Origin: Pseudomonadota bacterium
GTDB taxonomy: Bacteria; Pseudomonadota; Gammaproteobacteria; Steroidobacterales; Steroidobacteraceae
Direction of reading: 5' to 3'
DNA: 64,000 bases
Assembly: GCA_021816775.1 (NCBI GenBank)
Contig: JAKAXA010000013.1
Location: 41,565 to 105,564 of the forward strand
Shown: positions 1 through 7,702 of the stretch, piece after piece
Position numbering within the stretch: position 1 is the stretch's first letter
How the letters are laid out: each line of letters opens with the position of its first letter
Program-made: the position numbers and the translations under genes
Notes under the pieces: model-generated
Told to the model about the DNA's origin: nothing
Seen by the model: the letters and a program-made list of their open reading frames with translations, nothing else
Databases searched by the model: none

Positions 1-156
1 ACGGGCCGGACCGCAATGACCGCGTTCCTGATTTCCAGTCTGATCGTCGCGAGCATCTGGATTGTCGCCGATACGTACCGCGGTGTGCCGTGGCTTGCCG
101 TTGGCCACCCCGCGTGGGACGGCGAGCCGGGTCTGCACGCGCAAGAAGGCGCCTAG
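1..156 (+). CDS. C-terminal fragment of an integral membrane protein (possibly CstA-like), truncated by window edge
   Basis: Frame 1 reads TGRTAMTAFLISSLIVASIWIVADTYRGVPWLAVGHPAWDGEPGLHAQEGA then TAG; one hydrophobic helix. Family assignment tentative. Confidence 0.45.
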   Translation, partial: TGRTAMTAFLISSLIVASIWIVADTYRGVPWLAVGHPAWDGEPGLHAQEGA

Positions 157-194
157 CGGCAGCGCGGCAGAAAGTCTTGCCGCACGTCCGGGGC

Positions 195-1334
195 TCAGTC
201 GGAGGCGACCTCGAAGTCCGCATCGACTTCGGCAGCCCAGGCAAGCAGCCCGCCTTCCAGGTGCCCCGGTGCGGCAATCCCGGCACGCCACGCGATCGCA
301 CACGCGAGGAGGCTTCGGTGTCCGGAGCGACAGAGAAAAACGGGATCGCCAGCGCCCGCGAACTCTGCAAGACGGCTCTCGAGTTCCCGCAGCGGAATGT
401 TGCGCGCTCCCTCGAGATGCCGGGCGGCGAATTCCCGCGGCTCGCGCACGTCAATCAGGACTAACGGCGGCCCGGCCGATTCGGCCGACGCCAGCAGATC
501 ACGCAAGTCGATCGCCGAAAGACGGCGCGCGGCGAGCGTCTCGGTGTCACACGCCGGGCCGATGTCCCTCGGCGCCGTGATCTGAGGATGCTCGCCGCAC
601 ACCCGGCAGTCATGGCGCCGGCTGACGGGCAGCTCCGTGAAGCTGAGCTCGAGCGCATCGTAGCTCAGGAGCCGGCCGATCAGCGGCGCGCCGATGCCTG
701 CGGCGATCTTGATGGCCTCATTGGCTTGTATCGTGCCCAACACGCCGGGCAGCACCCCGAGTACGCCGGCTTCGGCGCAGCTGGCCACTGCGCCCTCCTC
801 GACCTGCGGAAACAGACAGCGGTAACACGGGCCCAGACCCGGAATGTACGTCATGGCCTGGCCCTCGAAGCGGTGAATCGCCGCCGTGACGAGCGGCCGG
901 CCGAGCAGCACGCAGGCGTCATTGACCAGATAGCGAGTGCTCAGCCTGTCGCTGCCGTCGAGTACGATGTCGTAACCTTCGATAACTTCACAGACGTTGT
1001 CCGCGCGCAGCGTCAACGCGTGGGTCAGCACTGCTATTTCCGGATTCAGGGCGAGCAGGCGCCGGCGTGCTGCCTCCACCTTCAGCTGCCCGAGATCCTC
1101 GGTGCCGAACAGCACCTGGCGCTGGAGGTTGGAGAGCTCCACCCGGTCGAAATCGACGAGCCCCAGCGTGCCGATACCGGCAGCGGCCAGATACAGGGCA
1201 GCCGGACAGCCAAGTCCCCCCGTTCCCACCACGAGCACGCGGGTGTCCTTCAGCCGTTGCTGGCCGCTCGGTCCGATCTCAGGCAGGCTCAGATGCCGTC
1301 GATATCGCGCTCGCTCGTTCGCGCAGAGCGTCAC
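195..1334 (-). CDS. MoeB/ThiF-family adenylyltransferase with C-terminal rhodanese domain
   Basis: VLVVGTGGLGCPAALYLAAAGIGTLGLVDFDRVELSNLQRQVLF E1-like motif; CysXXCys pairs; C-terminal rhodanese VLIDVREPREFAARHLEGARNIPL...VFLCRSGHRS. Confidence 0.92.
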   Translation of the reverse strand: MTLCANERARYRRHLSLPEIGPSGQQRLKDTRVLVVGTGGLGCPAALYLAAAGIGTLGLVDFDRVELSNLQRQVLFGTEDLGQLKVEAARRRLLALNPEIAVLTHALTLRADNVCEVIEGYDIVLDGSDRLSTRYLVNDACVLLGRPLVTAAIHRFEGQAMTYIPGLGPCYRCLFPQVEEGAVASCAEAGVLGVLPGVLGTIQANEAIKIAAGIGAPLIGRLLSYDALELSFTELPVSRRHDCRVCGEHPQITAPRDIGPACDTETLAARRLSAIDLRDLLASAESAGPPLVLIDVREPREFAARHLEGARNIPLRELESRLAEFAGAGDPVFLCRSGHRSLLACAIAWRAGIAAPGHLEGGLLAWAAEVDADFEVASD

Positions 1335-1337
1335 GAC

Positions 1338-1604
1338 TCACCCTCCGGTCAGCGCACAGATCACGTGCACCGTGTCGCTGGTGCCGACCGGTGCGGAAAG
1401 CTCTTGCGCTTCGCGGGCGTTGACGTAGAAGCGGATGTGCGGGCGGATGCGGCTCTGCTCATCGACGAGGCGGAATCGGATGCCCGTGAAGCGGCCTTCC
1501 AGGCTTGCGAGCACTTCCTCCAGAGTGGTTCCGTCCGCTGGGACCTTGAGCGCGCCGGCCGTGTAGGAGCGCAGCGGGCTGGGAATGTGGACCGTGCAGC
1601 TCAT
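1338..1604 (-). CDS. MoaD/ThiS-family sulfur carrier protein
   Basis: 88 aa MSCTVHIPSPLRSYTAGALKVPADGTTLEEVLASLEGRF...DTVHVICALTGG; ends in the typical GG C-terminus; adjacent to MoeB. Confidence 0.88.
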   Translation of the reverse strand: MSCTVHIPSPLRSYTAGALKVPADGTTLEEVLASLEGRFTGIRFRLVDEQSRIRPHIRFYVNAREAQELSAPVGTSDTVHVICALTGG

Positions 1605-1626
1605 CGGGAACAGATCGTCGCCGCGT

Positions 1627-2739
1627 CTAAATTGCGTGCGTGACCGAGTAGATCTCCGGTAGATGGCGCGCAATGCATCGCCAGATCTCCCCGCTGTTGA
1701 CACTCGCCCACACCTCGCCGCCGGTGGTGCCGAAGTACAGGCCCAACTGCGGCAGACGATCGTCCGTGCACATTGCCTGGCGCAGAACGGTGAGCCAGGC
1801 CTGCGATTTCGGCAGTCCGTCGTCGAACCGCCGCCACCGCCTGCCACCGTCGTTCGTGCGGTACACCGCCGGCTTGCCGCCGATCGAGGTTCGCGGCCAC
1901 ACCGTCTGTCCGTCCATCGGGATCACCCAGGCCGTGTCGGGATCGGTCGGATGGAGCACGATCGGAAAGCCGACGTCGCCGATGTTCTTCGGCATCGCCT
2001 GTCCAATCCGCACCCAGCGCCGCGCGGGCCGATCGAGGCGATAGATGCCGCAGTGGTTCTGCTGGTAGAGCCGATCGGGCGCGCGCGGATGCATCGCCAA
2101 ACAGTGCGGATCATGTCCGAATTGCGCGTTGGGATCCGGCAGAAAATCGGCCGCGCAGCCTTCGTTGAGCGGCGTCCAATCGGCACCCCCGTCGGTCGAC
2201 TCGAACACCCCTCCAGCGGAGATCGCCAGATACAGGTGCTTCGGGTCCCGCGAGTCGATGCGCACGGAGTGCAGCAACTCCCCGTCCGGCGTGCCGAACC
2301 CGACCCATTTCGAGCGCATCGGATGATCGTTGAAGCCGGCCACCGGCTCCCACCGCTCACCGCAGTCCTCGGAGCGGAACAGGCCCGCCGGCGAGCTGCC
2401 GGCATACCAACTGCCGCGCTCGCTGGCGTGACCCGGTGTTAGCCAGAAGACCTTCTGCACCGCCCGTGCGGGTTCGCCGTCGGCCGCCTTGCGGAATGCC
2501 GGAGGCTGGCCCGCCTCCTGCCAGGTCCGCCCCCGGTCACTCGAGCGGTACACGGTCGGCCCCAGATGCCCGGTCTTGGCCGCCATCATCAGTACGCGCG
2601 GCTCCCGCGGGTCCTGCACGATGTGATGGATGATATGTCCCAGAAACTGGGGACCCGACAGCTTCCAGCTGCGCCTGCGTGCATCAGGACGAACAGTGAA
2701 GGCACCTTTGCGAGTCCCGATCCACAGCGTCGCGGCCAT
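1627..2739 (-). CDS. BNR/Asp-box repeat beta-propeller (exo-alpha-sialidase-like)
   Basis: Repeated Asp-box-like motifs (SSDRGRTWQEA, SEDCGERWEPV, STDGGADWTPL, TNDGGRRWRRF). Confidence 0.8.
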   Translation of the reverse strand: MAATLWIGTRKGAFTVRPDARRRSWKLSGPQFLGHIIHHIVQDPREPRVLMMAAKTGHLGPTVYRSSDRGRTWQEAGQPPAFRKAADGEPARAVQKVFWLTPGHASERGSWYAGSSPAGLFRSEDCGERWEPVAGFNDHPMRSKWVGFGTPDGELLHSVRIDSRDPKHLYLAISAGGVFESTDGGADWTPLNEGCAADFLPDPNAQFGHDPHCLAMHPRAPDRLYQQNHCGIYRLDRPARRWVRIGQAMPKNIGDVGFPIVLHPTDPDTAWVIPMDGQTVWPRTSIGGKPAVYRTNDGGRRWRRFDDGLPKSQAWLTVLRQAMCTDDRLPQLGLYFGTTGGEVWASVNSGEIWRCIARHLPEIYSVTHAI

Positions 2740-3224
2740 GGCGCACAGCATTCCAGCGCCGGGGCATGCGGTCAACTCCTCCGCGCGAGGGGCCCGGGCT
2801 GCCGCGGTTGAGCCTCCTGCCGGGCCACGGTCCGCAACCCAACGGAGACCTGCGATCCTGTCGGCTCGATGCCAACGCCAATGACCGGCGCTGGATGCGG
2901 CAGCAGTAGAAGAGTCGTCGTTAAGTCAATGATTAATATCTGAATATTCTTAGACCCGTCTTCACGGCGCGCCGCCGGTGACCGCCGCCGCCGATTCAAG
3001 CGGGCGATGCCGATCCTGTCAGCAGATCTCGGGCGCTCGCCGCACTGCGGCTGCGCGTCGTCGCGTGGAACCACTCCTGGATCGCTTCAGGCATCGCCGA
3101 ATGAACGAGGCGGGTTTTGATGTCGTCATTTGCGCAGCCGTGGCCCCGGCGCGGCGATGCCTCGCCGCTCTCGATGCGTCGATCATCCGCGATGCGCTGC
3201 GTCGGCGGGCATCCGCCGCCGCTC

Positions 3225-3238
3225 TTGATGCACATCAA
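3225..3238. promoter_or_regulatory. FNR/Dnr-type palindrome TTGATGCACATCAA
   Basis: TTGAT-N4-ATCAA read directly; 52 bp upstream of the Rieske gene start. Confidence 0.7.
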
Positions 3239-3290
3239 GGAGCGCGTCCGTGGATTGGCCGTAGTGTTTGCTCACGGTTGGAAAAGAGCA

Positions 3291-3613
3291 ATGAACATGA
3301 CGCAGTGGATTGAAGTCGCCCGAGCCGGCGACATCCCGGATCGCACCGGCAAGGTGATTCCCCTCGGCGGATCCAATCTCGCCGTCGTCAACCTGGACGG
3401 TGAGTATTTTGCTCTGCGGGACGTATGCACCCATCGGGGCAGCGACCTCGCCAACGGCTGGGTAGAGGGCGACCGGGCACTGTGTCCATGCACCTTGCCG
3501 AGTTCTCCGTCCGAACGGGCACCGCAGTCAAAGCGCCTGCGTACGAAGCCGTGCACACCTTCCCGGTCCGCGTGCGCGACGGGGTCATCGAGGTCCGCGA
3601 TGACCGCCCATGA
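3291..3613 (+). pseudogene. Rieske [2Fe-2S] ferredoxin, apparent single-base frameshift near 3487
   Basis: MNMTQWIEVARAGDIPDRTGKVIPLGGSNLAVVNLDGEYFALRDVCTHRGSDLANGWVEGDRALCP in one frame; HLAEFSVRTGTAVKAPAYEAVHTFPVRVRDGVIEVRDDRP in another; the CPWH motif lacks one base (tgtccatgcaccttgcc). Confidence 0.75.
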
Positions 3614-3830
3614 CCGCGACGAAGCGCTTTCGGCGCTCGCCGGGCTGCTCATACGTGCACTCGTGAGCCTGTCTGAGGCCGCAGATGCCCAGCACCACAT
3701 CGCCTGCACCCTCGCCGCTCGCGCTTGGTGCGTTCTGCACGATTCCCGGCCGCGCGAGGCGGAACGCTTCAACGGCGCATTGCACAGACTGAGCCGTGTT
3801 CAATACAACCCACCTGAGAAGGAGTCCCCC

Positions 3831-4076
3831 ATGTCACAAGCCCGAATTCTCGACGTTCGACCGCTCATTCCCATGGAACGGCACCGCCAGATCTTCGAGA
3901 CCTATCGCGCGCTCAAGCCCGGTGAGAGCTTCGTGCTGGTCAACGACCACGACCCTCGGCCGCTTTACTATCAGTTCGACGCTGAGCACACGGGCGAGTT
4001 CTCCTGGAACTATCTGCAGCGGGGGCCGGACACCTGGCAGTTCGAGATCGGCCGCCCCGCAGCCGTTCACTCCTGA
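3831..4076 (+). CDS. DUF2249 domain protein
   Basis: MSQARILDVRPLIPMERHRQIFETYRALKPGESFVLVNDHDPRPLYYQFDAEHTGEFSWNYLQRGPDTWQFEI; RBS-like agaaggag upstream. Confidence 0.85.
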   Translation: MSQARILDVRPLIPMERHRQIFETYRALKPGESFVLVNDHDPRPLYYQFDAEHTGEFSWNYLQRGPDTWQFEIGRPAAVHS

Positions 4077-4384
4077 ATGCCGAAGTGCGCCTTGGCGATG
4101 GGCGTCATCCGTTGCGGTGACCAGGCGGGCTCCCAGACGAGGTTGATGTCCACAGCACTGATGCCTGGAAGGCTTCTGGCGCGCTCGTAGACACCCGCGA
4201 GGATGTAATCCTGAGCCGGACAGCCCGGGGTCGTCATGGTCATGCTGATCTTGACGACGCCGGCGTCCACCGCCAGCTCATAGACCATGCCGAGATCGAC
4301 GATGTTGTAGCCGAGCTCCGGATCGATCACCTCGTGCAGGGCGGCCAGCACGTACTGGCGATCCGGCGTGATTGCCGCATCCAT
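4067..4384 (-). CDS. MIP18/DUF59-family metal-sulfur cluster assembly protein
   Basis: VLAALHEVIDPELGYNIVDLGMVYELAVDAGVVKISMTMTTPGCPAQDYI motif. Confidence 0.9.
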   Translation of the reverse strand: MDAAITPDRQYVLAALHEVIDPELGYNIVDLGMVYELAVDAGVVKISMTMTTPGCPAQDYILAGVYERARSLPGISAVDINLVWEPAWSPQRMTPIAKAHFGIQE

Positions 4385-4389
4385 GGCGA

Positions 4390-4908
4390 TCAGCCCGCGC
4401 ACCGGATCAGCAGCCGGACACCCTCGCCCACCGTCTCGGTGTGGATCACCGCGCCGCGAGCCTGCAGCTCCGGGTAGAGAAAGACCGGCTCGCGCTCGTT
4501 GAGCGCCTCGAGCACCTGGCCCGGCGCGAGGTGCTCGAGCGCCTCGAGGATCCGCATCATCGGCTCAGGCGGCGAGAGCCCGCGGTTGTCGAGGACCGCA
4601 CTCGGCATGGGCCATTCATCGCTCGACGTATGCGGGACGGCCGCAACCGCCGCAGCGCCGGAGCCCGCCTCTGCTCCCCGAGGCGCGAACAGCACCTCCC
4701 AGTCCCCTTCGCCGTGTCGAACGGCACTGTGCTCGAAACCCTTGCGTCCCAGCACGGCGTAGAGCGGTAGCGGCTCGAATGTGACCAGCAGACGCAGCGG
4801 CTGGCCCGGCGCGAGGCGGCCCACGGCCTGCATGATCTTCGGCAGAGGCTCCCCCCCACTGCGCAGGATTTCACGGACATCAAGTGTGAGTGGCTCGGTC
4901 ATGGTCAT
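4390..4908 (-). CDS. DUF2249 domain protein (two-domain)
   Basis: LDVREILRSGGEPLPKIMQAVGRLAPGQPLRLLVTFEPLPLYAVLGRKGFEHSA... followed by a second similar segment. Confidence 0.8.
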   Translation of the reverse strand: MTMTEPLTLDVREILRSGGEPLPKIMQAVGRLAPGQPLRLLVTFEPLPLYAVLGRKGFEHSAVRHGEGDWEVLFAPRGAEAGSGAAAVAAVPHTSSDEWPMPSAVLDNRGLSPPEPMMRILEALEHLAPGQVLEALNEREPVFLYPELQARGAVIHTETVGEGVRLLIRCAG

Positions 4909-6248
4909 TCTCTCGGGCTCGCTAGGAATGGAGGAATCGCGGCTTCGGCGTGGCGCGCTTGCACGTAGTGGCCCCGCCAGGCACGCCAGTACTCGGTGAC
5001 GAGGCCGGCAGTCGCGAGCGCCACGAGCGCGATGCACGAACGAAACCCGGGCGCGCTGCCGGACAGGGCGAAGGCGCTGCCGAGGAGTATGGCGGCGAAA
5101 TACAACACGAACCATTGACCGCCGCGTCGTTCACGGACCAGGTCCTGCACGCGGGGCACGGAGGCGCGGCCGAGCGCGCTGCCGTAACGGCCGAGCCAGG
5201 TCAGAAATGGAATGATCTTATAGAGTTGAGTCAGCCCGAGGCCGCCGAGCCATCCGAACACGACCAGGAAGACGCTCACCGGCGCGCCGGCCGCGGGACG
5301 GCCCGTGCCGAGGCTGCTGATCGCCAGCGCCGCGGCGAGTCCGAGGAAGCCGAAGGCGCCCACCGCGGCCCGGTTGTGCACCTCGATCGCCGTGCGCCGG
5401 CGCGTGCGGTAGATCCGGCGGATATCCCACAGGTAGATCGCCACGGCGATGGTGATCGCCACATATCCGCTCGACTGCGCTATGCGCAGGAAACCGGCCG
5501 AGACCCACACCTGCGCCACACCGGCCGCGACGGCCAGAGCGAACCCCAGAGTGCCGAGAATGTGGACGCAATCGCCCGGGATGCCCCGGTCCTCCGGGGC
5601 GAGCATGAACATCGGCAGCAGCTTGTAGCTGACGCCCATGGCCGTCAGCGTGAACCATCCGCCGAGGCCGGCCAGCGCATGATCGCCGAATGCATTGAGC
5701 AGCCCAGCCAGGTACGGCGCAAGCGCCGGCACCGTGAACGCCAATGCGAACGACAGCCCGAGCATCACCGTGATGACCAGGAACACAAGTCCCGTGAGCA
5801 CCATCCGCCCGGGCAGCGCCAGGGGGCGTGCGCGCACCAGAGGGACGCCCACGTTCCACGATGCGGCCAGCACTCCCAGCAGCACTGCGGTTGCGCCAGC
5901 CGGCAGCGCCATGGCCAGAACCGGCGAGGCGGTGATGCCGAAGAAGCCGCAGATCATGCCGCCGAGCCCGACCTCGATGCCGATCAGAGCCCAAAGCGCC
6001 ATGCGCTGGCTTGTCAGCGGGCGCGCGGTGATGACCGGCACGAACTGAAACAGCGCCCCCAGCATCATCAGCAGCAGCCACCCGATGACCAGCAAATGGA
6101 CCGCGGCCAGCGTGCCGGGTGCGGACAGCGCCCGCGCCGGCCAGGTCATGCCGGCGAGGATCAGCCCCTGGGCCGCCAGAAAATTCACGAGCGCACAGGC
6201 AAACAGGAGCAAGGTCCAGCGCGAGAGCCGGTTGCTGAGCGTGGCCAT
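4905..6248 (-). CDS. NnrS/CcoN-like multi-TM membrane protein
   Basis: About 12 hydrophobic segments with conserved His (HLLVIGWLLLMMLGALFQFVPV, FGDHALAGLGGWF); context with DUF2249, NorB, NnrS. Confidence 0.6.
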   Translation of the reverse strand: MATLSNRLSRWTLLLFACALVNFLAAQGLILAGMTWPARALSAPGTLAAVHLLVIGWLLLMMLGALFQFVPVITARPLTSQRMALWALIGIEVGLGGMICGFFGITASPVLAMALPAGATAVLLGVLAASWNVGVPLVRARPLALPGRMVLTGLVFLVITVMLGLSFALAFTVPALAPYLAGLLNAFGDHALAGLGGWFTLTAMGVSYKLLPMFMLAPEDRGIPGDCVHILGTLGFALAVAAGVAQVWVSAGFLRIAQSSGYVAITIAVAIYLWDIRRIYRTRRRTAIEVHNRAAVGAFGFLGLAAALAISSLGTGRPAAGAPVSVFLVVFGWLGGLGLTQLYKIIPFLTWLGRYGSALGRASVPRVQDLVRERRGGQWFVLYFAAILLGSAFALSGSAPGFRSCIALVALATAGLVTEYWRAWRGHYVQARHAEAAIPPFLASPRE

Positions 6249-6282
6249 TGACGAAGCGTCCGCGCACCCGCGCGTCTTCGCC

Positions 6283-6296
6283 TTGACGCCGGTCAA
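6283..6296. promoter_or_regulatory. FNR/Dnr-type palindrome TTGACGCCGGTCAA
   Basis: TTGA-N6-TCAA, upstream of the minus-strand 4067-6248 cluster. Confidence 0.6.
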
Positions 6297-6299
6297 GGG

Positions 6300-6986
6300 T
6301 CAATGCATGTGGCGGCGGAGCCGGTCCACATCGGTCACCGTCACTTCGTCCCCGGCGACCTCGATCAGACCCTCATCGGTGAGACTGCGCAGTGTCCGCG
6401 AGAGCGTCTCCGGCGTGACGGCCACGTGCGCCGCAATCACCACCTTGCGTGTCGGGAGAGTCACGGTGAATCGGCCACCAGCATCGGACGGGACAAGCCC
6501 CAGCAGATAGTGCACGACCCGGTAGCGGCTGTTCTGCAGCGCCAGCGTCTCGATCTCGTCCCAGTGGGCCTGGATGCGCCGAGTCATCTGCGCCATCACT
6601 GCCCGGCAGGTGGCGAACGATTCCTGCAGGATTCCGAGGAAGGTTTCGCGGTCGAACGCGACCAGTTCGGCCGCCTCCACCGCTTCCCCCGAGACCGGAT
6701 ATCGCGGCGCATCCATGAACAGGATGCTCTCGGCGAACGTCTGTGCGGGGCGGATCAGCCGCATGACCTTCTCATCACCCTCCGGTGAGAGGCGATAGAG
6801 CTTCACGCAGCCGCTGCGCAGCAGGAAGAACTGCCCCGCCGCATCCCCGTGACTGAAGAGCGGCTCGCCTGCGGCCAGCCGCCTCGCAGCGGCCGTCGCC
6901 AGCAGCCGCGCCTGCTGCGCCTCGGTCAGCGCACAGAAGAGGTAGTGGTGGCGCAGCTCACGCGCCAGCGCGCTGTCGGCCTGCAT
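6300..6986 (-). CDS. Crp/Fnr-family transcriptional regulator (Dnr-like)
   Basis: cNMP-binding fold (GEPLFSHGDAAGQFFLLRSGCVKLYRLSPEGDEKVMRLIRP) plus C-terminal HTH (VTPETLSRTLRSLTDEGLIEVAGDEVTV). Confidence 0.88.
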   Translation of the reverse strand: MQADSALARELRHHYLFCALTEAQQARLLATAAARRLAAGEPLFSHGDAAGQFFLLRSGCVKLYRLSPEGDEKVMRLIRPAQTFAESILFMDAPRYPVSGEAVEAAELVAFDRETFLGILQESFATCRAVMAQMTRRIQAHWDEIETLALQNSRYRVVHYLLGLVPSDAGGRFTVTLPTRKVVIAAHVAVTPETLSRTLRSLTDEGLIEVAGDEVTVTDVDRLRRHMH

Positions 6987-7107
6987 GATGATTCCGGTGT
7001 ATCCGCCATGAAGTGGTGATTGGCGTCATCAGGGTGAATGGGCGCCAAAGCTATACCAGCGCGAGGCCGAGCGGCAAGCTGCGCTCCGCGGCCCGTGGGC
7101 GGCGCCC

Positions 7108-7121
7108 TTGACGGCCATCAA
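7108..7121. promoter_or_regulatory. FNR/Dnr-type palindrome TTGACGGCCATCAA
   Basis: Located 67 bp upstream of the ferredoxin-norB-nnrS genes. Confidence 0.65.
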
Positions 7122-7188
7122 GGCGCACAGATTGCCCTGACCGCTATGGTTTGCGCCTCGAGCCGCGCAGCGCGGCACGGAGGCCGCT

Positions 7189-7512
7189 GTGGCCCACGTC
7201 GTCACTGAAAACTGCATCAAATGCAAGTACACCGATTGTGTCGAAGTATGCCCCGTGGACTGCTTCCATGCCGGCCCCAACATGCTGGTGATCGACCCGG
7301 ACGAATGCATCGACTGCACCCTGTGCGTCCAGGAGTGCCCCGCCGAGGCGATCTTCCCCGAGGATGAGGTGCCGCCGAGCCAGAACCACCTCTTCGAGCT
7401 CAACAGGCAGCTTGCCCGCAAGTGGCCCGTGCTCGCGCAGAAGATTCCCGCGCCCGACGATGCCGAGCAATGGGACGGCGTGCCCGAGAAGCTGCCGCTG
7501 CTGCAGCGATGA
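7189..7512 (+). CDS. fdxA: Ferredoxin, 7Fe-type FdxA
   Basis: [54 protein letters not shown]. Confidence 0.92.
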   Translation: MAHVVTENCIKCKYTDCVEVCPVDCFHAGPNMLVIDPDECIDCTLCVQECPAEAIFPEDEVPPSQNHLFELNRQLARKWPVLAQKIPAPDDAEQWDGVPEKLPLLQR

Positions 7513-7702
7513 GCGCGCGGCACGCAAAGCCGCACCGCCGCTCGGCGGTAGTGCCGATCGCCGCGCCTTCGACCCCGCTGGCACTTCTACCTATTCACCC
7601 TCGGATGCCCCTCCGGGAATTATTCTCGTACCACGACATACAGGCGCCCACACCGGCAGCGATTCTCACCCGCAGCACGGCGTCCTTGCGAGGAGTGCGT
7701 AG

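Noticed and set aside
4950-6251. 433-aa plus-strand ORF opposite the NnrS-like gene
   Set aside because: His/Gln/Glu/Arg-rich antisense translation, no fold signature.
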